From: DATJZH01 sp035499215
Lineage (GTDB): Bacteria; Actinomycetota; Actinomycetes; Streptosporangiales; Streptosporangiaceae
Assembly (NCBI GenBank): GCA_035499215.1
Contig: DATJZH010000270.1
Span: forward strand, 1 to 18,351
Direction: 5' to 3'
Length of the DNA stretch: 18,351 nt
The translations under genes were made by a program, and so were the position numbers. Below, piece after piece: positions 7,301 through 13,756 of the stretch (position 1 is its first letter; each line of letters starts with the position of its first letter). The notes below the pieces were generated by a model. The model had not been told where the DNA came from, ran no database searches, and saw only the letters and a program-made list of their open reading frames with translations.

Positions 7301-8389
7301 GTGACCGCGCGGGTCGCACGGGTCACCACCAGGACCTACCGGCTGCCGATGCCCCGGCCGTGGGGCCCGAAGGTGACGTGCCAGTACCTGATCGCCAGCA
7401 CGGTCGAGAGCAGCGACGGCAGCACCGGACAGGGCTTCAGCTGGGCTGTCCAGGCCGGCGCGCAGGCGATCCAGGCCATGGTCGACGCGGACTGCGCCCC
7501 GGCAGCCGAGGGCGGCCCGGTGGTACCGGGGGCCGCGTGGGACCGGATGTGGTGGCACCTGCGCGAGGCGGGCGGCGGCGTCACCACGCTGGCGATGGCA
7601 GCTATCGACATCGGCCTCTGGGACATGCAGGCCAGGACCGCCCGGCTGAGCCTGGCCGACTTGCTCGGCCGACAGCGCGAACAGGTGCCGGTCTACGCCA
7701 GCGGCGTCAACCGGCACCTGCCGCTGGACGAACTCAAGGAGCAGGTCAGCCGGGGGATCGCGGCCGGCCATACCCGAGTCAAGATCAAAGTCGGGCTGCC
7801 GAGCCTGGACGCCGACCTTGAGCGGGTGGCCGCGGTCCGGCAGATTATCGGGCCGCGGCGGCTGCTGATGGTCGACGCGAACCAGCTGTGGGACCTGCCG
7901 ACTGCTCGCCGCGCCGCGAAAGAGCTGGCAGTGTTTGACATCTTCTGGCTGGAGGAACCGCTGCCTGCCGAGGACTTCGGCGGCTATGCGCGACTGCGCG
8001 CCGCCATCGAGATCCCGCTGGCGGCCGGCGAGAGCCTGTACACCGAAGCGCAGTTTCGCGACCTGCTGCTGGCGGGTGCCGTCGACTTCGTCCAGCCGAA
8101 CGTGTGCCGGGTCGGCGGAATCACCCCGTTTCTGCGCATAGCCCGGCTCGCCCGCCTCTTCGGCATCCCGGTCATGCCCCACCTGCTGCCGGACATCTCC
8201 GGCCAGCTGGCAATGTGCCTGCCGCTGCCGCCCATGATCGAGGATATCGACGAGGGATCCTTCGCCGCGCTCGGCGCGCTGGCCCGCCCGAGCGGAGTCA
8301 GCGTCACCGGCGACTGCCTGCGCGCGCAGACCGGCCCGGGGCACGGGCTGGTCTTCGCAACCGGCGCACTGGAGCGGGTAGCGGGCTGA
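7301..8389 (+). CDS. Enolase-superfamily (mandelate racemase-like) sugar-acid dehydratase or cycloisomerase
   Basis: The protein has 362 residues from the GTG at 7301. An upstream in-frame start at 7205 would overlap udh and give a non-family N-terminus. The barrel shows the KxK base motif (Lys161, Lys163 in VKIKVG), metal ligands Asp192 (VDANQLWD), Glu218/Glu219 (WLEEPLP) and Glu244 (AAGESLY), and a C-terminal His294 (MPHLLPD). In mandelate-racemase-subgroup enzymes that His pairs with an Asp about 27 residues earlier in a QPDxxRxGG motif; here the motif is QPNVCRVGG, with Asn267. Next to udh, the likely substrate is an aldarate or aldarolactone (galactarate/glucarate dehydratase or galactarolactone cycloisomerase). 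The Asn change makes the exact reaction uncertain. The ribosome binding site is weak, so translation may be coupled to udh. Confidence 0.85.
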   Translation: MTARVARVTTRTYRLPMPRPWGPKVTCQYLIASTVESSDGSTGQGFSWAVQAGAQAIQAMVDADCAPAAEGGPVVPGAAWDRMWWHLREAGGGVTTLAMAAIDIGLWDMQARTARLSLADLLGRQREQVPVYASGVNRHLPLDELKEQVSRGIAAGHTRVKIKVGLPSLDADLERVAAVRQIIGPRRLLMVDANQLWDLPTARRAAKELAVFDIFWLEEPLPAEDFGGYARLRAAIEIPLAAGESLYTEAQFRDLLLAGAVDFVQPNVCRVGGITPFLRIARLARLFGIPVMPHLLPDISGQLAMCLPLPPMIEDIDEGSFAALGALARPSGVSVTGDCLRAQTGPGHGLVFATGALERVAG

Positions 8390-8458
8390 CAGGACCAGCC
8401 CCGCGATGCGCCGCGGCACGTCTGTGCCTGGCTGCGGCCAGCGTGGCAGGCTGGTCAC

Positions 8459-9652
8459 ATGACGGCAGGCCAGCGGACGGGAGAGGCAGGACGCGCTGCG
8501 GGCGGCCGGGTCCGCGCGGGGACCATCCGCAGGCTGGAGCAGTCGATGGGCGCGCTCGGCACCGCGGCCATGTCGTCGATGGATCGCCGGCTGCCCTGGT
8601 TCGGGAAGATGTCGGCCGAGCATCGGTCCTGGCTTGGCCTGGTCGCCCAGGCTGGAGTGGCCGCTTTCGTGGACTGGGTCAAGCATCCGGAGCGCGGGCG
8701 CCCGGCAGTGGCAGGCGAGGTCTTCGGCACCGCGCCGCGCGAACTCGCCAGGGCTGTCAGCCTGCAGCAGGCCGTCGAGATGGTCCGCGTCATCATCGAC
8801 GTCGTCGAGGCGCAGGTTGACGAGCTGGCCGAGCCGGGCGGCGAGGCGGAGCTGCGCGATGCAGTGCTCCGCTACACCAGGGAGATCGCGTTCGGCGCCG
8901 CGCAGGTGTACGCCCGCACCGCCGAGGCCCGCGGCGCCTGGGATGCCCGCCTTGAGGCGCTGGTCGTCGACTCGCTGGTCCGCGGCGAGGTGGACCAGGG
9001 CCTGCAGTCCTGGGCGTCCGCGCTGAACTGGTCATCCGCGCCGGTGGCGGTCATCGCCGGCAACGCCGACGACAGCGAGCCCGAGGGCCTGATCGACGAG
9101 CTGCGCATGCTCGTCCGCAGGTCCCGGCTCGATCTCATGGCCGGGGTGCACGGCCACCGGCTGGTCGTCGTGCTGGGCGGCACGTCAGACCCGCTGCAGG
9201 CCGCCAGCCGGATCGCCGGGCGCTTCGGCACGGGACCGGTTGTCGTCGGCCACCCGGTCGCCGACCTCCAGTCGGCAGCCTGGTCCGCGAGCGCCGCGCT
9301 GGCCGGCCTGCGGGCGGCGCCCGCGTGGCCCGATGCGCCGCGGCCGGTGCTGGCCGCGGACCTGCTGCCTGAGCGCGCCCTCGACGGTGACGAATCCGCC
9401 CGCGCCGAGCTGATCAGCGAGGTCTACAAGCCGCTGCAGCGCGGCGGCACCGTGCTGCTCGACACCGTGATGACCTACCTTGAGCAGGGGAACTCGCTGG
9501 AGGCCACGGCCCGGCTGCTGTTCGTGCATCCCAACACGGTCCGCTACCGGCTGCGCCGGGTCAGTGAGCTCACCGGCATCTTTCCTGGCGACGGCCGCGG
9601 CGGAATCTCACTCTGGGTAGCGGCGGTGTACGGGCGTCTGGCGCAAGAATAA
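8459..9652 (+). CDS. fasR: PucR/CdaR-type transcriptional regulator of fatty-acid genes
   Basis: This 397-residue regulator has its helix-turn-helix at the C-terminus (about residues 335-397): the stretch LEQGNSLEATARLLFVHPNTVRYRLRRVSELTG is typical of the PucR/CdaR HTH_30 domain. The region at about 200-310 resembles the GGDEF-like middle domain of CdaR proteins, and the N-terminal part is helical. It lies directly upstream of fabD, the position of FasR (SCO2386) in Streptomyces coelicolor, a known activator of the fab operon, and of Rv2242 in M. tuberculosis. It therefore probably binds the fabD promoter region and links fatty-acid supply to gene expression. The ATG at 8459 is used; an internal ATG at 8546 is possible. 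The effector is unknown. The 69-bp gap from the preceding gene leaves room for a promoter. Confidence 0.9.
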   Translation: MTAGQRTGEAGRAAGGRVRAGTIRRLEQSMGALGTAAMSSMDRRLPWFGKMSAEHRSWLGLVAQAGVAAFVDWVKHPERGRPAVAGEVFGTAPRELARAVSLQQAVEMVRVIIDVVEAQVDELAEPGGEAELRDAVLRYTREIAFGAAQVYARTAEARGAWDARLEALVVDSLVRGEVDQGLQSWASALNWSSAPVAVIAGNADDSEPEGLIDELRMLVRRSRLDLMAGVHGHRLVVVLGGTSDPLQAASRIAGRFGTGPVVVGHPVADLQSAAWSASAALAGLRAAPAWPDAPRPVLAADLLPERALDGDESARAELISEVYKPLQRGGTVLLDTVMTYLEQGNSLEATARLLFVHPNTVRYRLRRVSELTGIFPGDGRGGISLWVAAVYGRLAQE

Positions 9653-9660
9653 GAACAAGT

Positions 9661-9675
9661 TGTAGAGTTCCTACA
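9661..9675. promoter_or_regulatory. Perfect dyad TGTAG-N5-CTACA upstream of fabD (candidate FasR operator)
   Basis: A perfect 5+5 inverted repeat with a 5-base spacer lies 8 bp after the fasR stop and 69 bp before the fabD ATG. A further half-site, CCTACA, appears at 9724-9729. The 92-bp fasR-fabD gap is the least GC-rich part of the cluster, as expected for a promoter. Assignment to FasR is inference from position. Confidence 0.45.
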
Positions 9676-9744
9676 TAGCGGTCCCAGAGAAATTCGTGCG
9701 CTTCGGCATGGGTATGGCGGACTCCTACAGTGCAGGCTGGGGGG

Positions 9745-10941
9745 ATGCTCCTCATCGCGGCACCCGGTCAGGGTGCCCAGGCTCCCGGCTTCCTCTCCCC
9801 CTGGCTGGACCTGCCCGGTTTCGCCGACCGGCTCGCCGCGTGGTCGCCGCTCGCCGGATGCGATCTGATCAGGTGCGGAACTGCGGCGGGCGCCGAGGAG
9901 ATCCGGGATACCGCGGTCGCGCAGCCGCTGCTGGTCGCCGCCGGTCTCGCCGCGGCCGAAGTACTTCTGGGCGGCCCGGGCCAGGCCGGGCGGCTGACCG
10001 CCGCGGCCGCCGGCCACAGCGTCGGCGAGCTCGCGGCCGGCCCGATCGCCGGCGTCATTACTGCCGAGGACGCGCTGCGGCTGGTCGGCGTCCGCGGCCG
10101 GGCGATGGCCCGCGCGGCCGAGGCCGAGCCGACCGGCATGACGGCGGTGGTCGGCGGTGACGAGCGCGCCGTCCTGACGTCGATCGAAGCGTTCGGGCTC
10201 CAGCCTGCCAATGTCAACGGCGCCGGGCAGATCGTCGCCGCAGGCACGATGGCGCAGCTGGCGGCCTTCGCGGCCGATCCGCCGGCCGGTGCCAGGCTGC
10301 GCCCGCTCTCGGTCGCCGGCGCCTTCCATACCCGCCACATGGCGCCCGCGGTGGACGCCCTGCGCTCGGCAGCCGAAGCAGTGGCGACTGCCGATCCGGT
10401 GCTCACGCTCTTGTCCAATATGGACGGCGCCGTTGTCCGCAGCGGCGCGGACTGGCTCGAGCGCATTGTCAGCCAGGTCAGCGCGCCGGTCCGGTGGGAT
10501 CTGTGCACGCAGACGATGTCGCGCCTCGGCGTCACCGCGATGATCGAGCTGCCCCCGGCTGGCACCCTGACCGGGCTGGCCCGCCGCGGCCTGCCCGGCG
10601 TCCAGCTGCTCGCGCTGAAGTCCCCCGGCGAGCTTGACGCGGCCAGGGCCATCATCACCGAACATGCGGACAGCCCGGCCGACTGCGACGCGCCCGAATG
10701 GCGGCTGCTGGTCGCGCCGCTGGCCGGCACGTTCAGGGTCCCGGCAGCTGGCGGCCCGGCCGTGGCACCGGGCGCCGCGGTGAGCACCGGAGCCGAGCTC
10801 GGCCGCGTCGAGATGCGCGGCGGCAGCCATCTGGTGGTCCCGGCCTTCGCGGCGACGATCATCGAGTGGCTTGTCGAGGATGGTGATCCGGTCAGCGCGG
10901 GCCAGCCGCTGGTGCGGCTGCAGCCAGACGGCAGCGAGTGA
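9745..10941 (+). CDS. fabD: Malonyl-CoA:ACP transacylase with C-terminal biotinyl/lipoyl-like domain
   Basis: The transacylase moves malonyl from CoA to ACP for type II fatty-acid synthesis. From the ATG at 9745, the nucleophile is Ser92 (GHSVGE) and the malonate-binding Arg is Arg117 (VGVRGRAM), both the same numbers as in E. coli FabD, which supports this start over the in-frame GTG at 9730. His195 (GAFHTRHM) completes the dyad. The oxyanion loop is PGQGAQ at 7-12. The transacylase domain ends near residue 300, the usual length. The remaining roughly 75 residues (about 322-398) form an extra domain that reads like a biotinyl/lipoyl hammerhead: VAPLAGTF, then a GAELG-RVEM turn, then VPAFAATIIEWLVEDGDPVSAGQPLVRL. 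The modified-lysine motif (MKM) is replaced by MRGGS, and the domain has no lysine. The stop overlaps the fabH start by 4 bp. Confidence 0.93.
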   Translation: MLLIAAPGQGAQAPGFLSPWLDLPGFADRLAAWSPLAGCDLIRCGTAAGAEEIRDTAVAQPLLVAAGLAAAEVLLGGPGQAGRLTAAAAGHSVGELAAGPIAGVITAEDALRLVGVRGRAMARAAEAEPTGMTAVVGGDERAVLTSIEAFGLQPANVNGAGQIVAAGTMAQLAAFAADPPAGARLRPLSVAGAFHTRHMAPAVDALRSAAEAVATADPVLTLLSNMDGAVVRSGADWLERIVSQVSAPVRWDLCTQTMSRLGVTAMIELPPAGTLTGLARRGLPGVQLLALKSPGELDAARAIITEHADSPADCDAPEWRLLVAPLAGTFRVPAAGGPAVAPGAAVSTGAELGRVEMRGGSHLVVPAFAATIIEWLVEDGDPVSAGQPLVRLQPDGSE

Positions 10942-11924
10942 AGGGCGACATCAGGATGCGGCTCACCGAAGGCTCACCGGGCGCGCGGATCCTCGCGTTC
11001 GGCGGGTACCAGCCTGCCAGGGTCGTCACCAACGACGAGCTCGCCGCTGCGGTCGACACCGAGGACGCGTGGATCCGCAGCCGGGTCGGCGTCGCCAGCC
11101 GCCGGATCGCCGCACCAGACGAGACCGTCGCTGACATGGCAGTCGCGGCGGGCGGGAAGGCCCTGGCCGGCAGCGGGCTGTCGCCAGCCGACATCGACCT
11201 GGTGATCGTCGCCACCTGCACGCCGGAGGTGATGATCCCCAATGTGGCCGCGACCGTCGCGCGCAGGCTGGGCATCGTCGCGCCCGGCGCGTACGACCTG
11301 AACGCCGCGTGCGCCGGCTTCTGCTACGCGCTGGCCAGTGCCAGCGACGCGGTGCGCGCTGGCTCCGCGCGGCATGTGCTGGTCATCGGGGCCGAGAAGC
11401 TCTCTCAGTGGATCGACTGGACCGACCGCTCGACCTGCATCATCTTCGCCGACGGCGCGGGTGCTGCCGTCGTCGGCCCGGTCACCGAGCCAGACGCCGC
11501 GCCCGGCATCGGCCCGGTGGTCTGGGGCAGCGCCGGCGAACTGGCCGACAAGATCTTCATCAAGGACCGTGACTCGTTCATCGTCCAGGAGGGCCAGGCC
11601 GTCTTCCGGTGGGCGACGACGGCGCTGCACCCGGTCGCGCGGCAGGCCTGCGAGCGCGCCGGGGTGGATCCGGCCGAGCTCGCCGTCTTCGTGCCGCATC
11701 AGGCGAACCTGCGGATCATCGAGGCGATCGCACGCAGGCTCGGCGCGCCGCAGGCCAAGGTGGCCGACGACATCGTCACTGCGGGCAATACGTCCTCGGC
11801 GTCGATCCCGCTGGCGGTGTCCCGGATGCTCGAGCGCGGCGAGATATCCTCCGGCACCCCGGCGCTGCTGATCGGCTTCGGCGCGGGCATCTGCTACGCC
11901 GCCCAGGTGATCACGCTGCCCTGA
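10938..11924 (+). CDS. fabH: Beta-ketoacyl-ACP synthase III
   Basis: FabH condenses an acyl-CoA primer with malonyl-ACP and so starts fatty-acid chains; in actinomycetes it often accepts branched primers. The Cys-His-Asn triad is complete: Cys125 (NAACAGF), His254 (PHQANLRI) and Asn284 (AGNTSSASIP). The C-terminal IGFGAGICYAAQVITLP is close to Streptomyces FabH. The length of 328 residues is normal. The GTG at 10938 overlaps the fabD stop as GTGA, suggesting translational coupling; an ATG at 10956 is the alternative. Its place between fabD and acpP follows the Streptomyces order, whereas in M. tuberculosis fabH lies elsewhere on the chromosome. Confidence 0.96.
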   Translation: MKGDIRMRLTEGSPGARILAFGGYQPARVVTNDELAAAVDTEDAWIRSRVGVASRRIAAPDETVADMAVAAGGKALAGSGLSPADIDLVIVATCTPEVMIPNVAATVARRLGIVAPGAYDLNAACAGFCYALASASDAVRAGSARHVLVIGAEKLSQWIDWTDRSTCIIFADGAGAAVVGPVTEPDAAPGIGPVVWGSAGELADKIFIKDRDSFIVQEGQAVFRWATTALHPVARQACERAGVDPAELAVFVPHQANLRIIEAIARRLGAPQAKVADDIVTAGNTSSASIPLAVSRMLERGEISSGTPALLIGFGAGICYAAQVITLP

Positions 11925-11926
11925 CC

Positions 11927-11946
11927 GCGGCCCGTCCGCGGGCCGC
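11927..11946 (+). terminator. Perfect 8-bp stem-loop between fabH and acpP
   Basis: GCGGCCCG (11927-11934) pairs perfectly with CGGGCCGC (11939-11946) around the 4-base loop TCCG, two bases after the fabH stop. A short TCGTTT follows. It could be an attenuator or an mRNA processing and stability element that separates acpP from the fabD-fabH message. Confidence 0.55.
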
Positions 11947-11990
11947 TCGTTTCCGAACACCACCCGAGCACGAAGGAGAGTGCATCACCC

Positions 11991-12245
11991 ATGGCTCTGA
12001 CGGAACAGGAGATCCTGACCGGTCTCGGCGAGATCGTCGATGAGGTCGCGGGCGTTCCCGCCGACCAGGTTACTCCGGAGAAGACGTTCGTCGACGACCT
12101 CGACATCGACTCGCTGTCGATGGTCGAGATCGCCGTTGCCGCGCAGGACAAGTTCGGGGTCGAGATTCCCGACGACCACCTCAAGGACCTGAAGACCGTC
12201 CAGGACGTCATCGACTACGTCCAGCGGTCCGCCGTAACCGCCTGA
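11991..12245 (+). CDS. acpP: Acyl carrier protein
   Basis: This is an 84-residue acidic four-helix carrier protein. The 4'-phosphopantetheine attachment serine is Ser41 in DIDSLSMVE. It carries growing acyl chains between FabD, FabH, FabF and the reducing enzymes. Acidic helix II residues (VEIAVAAQDKFGVEIPDD) provide the usual docking surface. A clear GAAGGAG precedes the ATG, although the spacing of about 12 bases is a little long. The gene is separated from fabH by 66 bp and from fabF by 80 bp, and both gaps hold strong stem-loops. Confidence 0.97.
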   Translation: MALTEQEILTGLGEIVDEVAGVPADQVTPEKTFVDDLDIDSLSMVEIAVAAQDKFGVEIPDDHLKDLKTVQDVIDYVQRSAVTA

Positions 12246-12265
12246 CCGCGCACGCGATGACGCGA

Positions 12266-12292
12266 CGCCGCCCTGCCGGGCAGGCCGCGGCG
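12266..12292 (+). terminator. Strong bulged stem-loop between acpP and fabF
   Basis: An inner stem CCTGC/GCAGG with loop CGG (12272-12284) is extended by an outer stem CGCCGC/GCGGCG (12266-12271 with 12287-12292) across a 2-base bulge, giving 11 paired bases. It begins 20 bp after the acpP stop. It may protect the 3' end of an acpP message or reduce read-through into fabF. Confidence 0.5.
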
Positions 12293-12325
12293 CCGCGTTA
12301 ACCCAAGCTGAGGAGCACAAGCACA

Positions 12326-13573
12326 GTGGGCACAGACCGGACGCGGGTAGTTGTCACAGGGCTCGGCACGATCTCGCCGGTCGGCGCGGACGTCGCGAGC
12401 ACCTGGGAGTCGCTGCTGGCCGGGCGCAGCGGCGTGGTCCCGCTGACCGACGCCTGGGCGCAGGAACTGCCAGCCCGGATCGCGGCGTGGGCGGCCGCCG
12501 ACCCGGCATCGCTGCTGGACCGGGTGCAGGCCAGGCGGCTGGACCGGTGCGAGCAGCTGGCGATCGTCGCCGCCCGCGAGGCATGGGCGGATGCGGGCAC
12601 CCCGGACATTGATCCTGAGCGGCTCGGGGTAGTCGTCTCCAGTGGCATCGGGGGTATCGCATCGACCCTGTCGGCCTACGACACGCTGCGGGAGCAGGGC
12701 TGGCAGCGGGTCTCCCCGTTCACTGTCCCGATGCTCATGCCGAACGGCTCAGCCGGCTGGATCAGCCTCGAGCTCGGCGCGCGCGCTGGGGTGCACACGA
12801 CCGTGAGCGCCTGCGCGTCGGGCGCCGAGGCCATCGGCTACGGCATGGACATGATCAGGCTGGGGCGCGCCGACGTGGTGCTGGCGGGCGGTACCGAGGC
12901 CGCGATCATGCAGCTGAATATCGCCGCGTTCGCCGCGATGCGGGCCCTGTCCACGCGCAACGACGAACCGCAGCGCGCGTCCAGGCCCTTCGACAAGGGC
13001 CGGGACGGCTTCGTGCTCGGCGAGGGCGCCGGGATGGTCGTGCTCGAGTCCGCCGAGCACGCTGCCCGCCGGGGCGCGACCGTGTACGCGGTCGCCGCAG
13101 GCGTCGGCTACTCCGCCGACGCCCATCACATCGCGCAGCCCGACCCGGCGGGCACCGGCGCGGTGCGCGCCATCGGCCGGGCGCTCGCCGACGGCAGCGT
13201 CGAGCCCGACCAGGTCGTGCATGTCAACGCGCATGCCACCTCGACCCCGGCGGGCGATGTCGTGGAAGGCCAGGCGATCGCCGCTGCCCTCGGCCTGGCG
13301 GGGAGCGGCGTGGTGGTCTCGGCAACGAAATCGATGACGGGGCACTTGCTCGGCGGGGCCGGCGCCATGGAGTCCGTCGCGGCGATCCTGGCCCTGCGTG
13401 ACCGGATCGCACCGCCGACGATCAACCTCGAAGACCCTGACGACGAGGCAGGAGTCGACATAGCGACTGAGCCAAGGGAGCTGCACGCCCGCGGGAACGC
13501 GCCGATGGCCGTGCTGAACAACTCGTTCGGATTCGGCGGGCACAATGTCACGCTTGCCTTTACCGCCGCCTGA
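12326..13573 (+). CDS. fabF: Beta-ketoacyl-ACP synthase II
   Basis: FabF (KasA-like) elongates acyl-ACP with malonyl-ACP by decarboxylative condensation. The protein has 415 residues from the GTG at 12326, which has AGGAG ten bases upstream. The catalytic Cys163 (VSACASGA), His303 (NAHATSTPAGD), Lys335 and His340 (TKSMTGHLLGGAG) fall on exactly the E. coli FabF numbers. The C-terminal NNSFGFGGHN loop with the gatekeeper Phe is present. Only one elongating synthase is encoded here, unlike M. tuberculosis, which has kasA and kasB side by side. It is followed by a GC-rich repeat region and then by accD6. Confidence 0.97.
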   Translation: MGTDRTRVVVTGLGTISPVGADVASTWESLLAGRSGVVPLTDAWAQELPARIAAWAAADPASLLDRVQARRLDRCEQLAIVAAREAWADAGTPDIDPERLGVVVSSGIGGIASTLSAYDTLREQGWQRVSPFTVPMLMPNGSAGWISLELGARAGVHTTVSACASGAEAIGYGMDMIRLGRADVVLAGGTEAAIMQLNIAAFAAMRALSTRNDEPQRASRPFDKGRDGFVLGEGAGMVVLESAEHAARRGATVYAVAAGVGYSADAHHIAQPDPAGTGAVRAIGRALADGSVEPDQVVHVNAHATSTPAGDVVEGQAIAAALGLAGSGVVVSATKSMTGHLLGGAGAMESVAAILALRDRIAPPTINLEDPDDEAGVDIATEPRELHARGNAPMAVLNNSFGFGGHNVTLAFTAA

Positions 13574-13637
13574 CCGGGCAGGCCCGCTGACTCAAGACCG
13601 CCCGGACCGCTCTGTCCGCCCGGCCGGTCCAGTACGC

Positions 13638-13719
13638 CAGGCCGGCCCGGCCCGCGAAGCCGGCCCCGCCCGGCCCGTCAGGCCGGCCCGGCCCGCGAAA
13701 CCGGCCCGGCCCGCCCAGC
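13638..13719. repeat. 41-bp tandem repeat in a GC-rich spacer before accD6
   Basis: Two copies of a 41-bp unit lie head to tail (13638-13678 and 13679-13719); the first 27 bases match at all but one position and the remainder diverges. GCCCGCGAA recurs a third time from about 13718. The surrounding 183-bp spacer (13574-13756) consists almost wholly of GGCCCG-type runs. The period is not a multiple of three, so the repeat does not look like coding sequence. It lies inside the presumed operon. Confidence 0.6.
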
Positions 13720-13756
13720 CCGCGAAGTCGGCCCTGCCCGCCCCGAGGAGCCTGAC

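Noticed and set aside
7106..8686. Long antisense open frame opposite the enolase-superfamily gene (also others opposite fabD, fabH and accD6)
   Set aside because: Long antisense frames are expected at this GC content; the plus-strand products have complete catalytic motifs.
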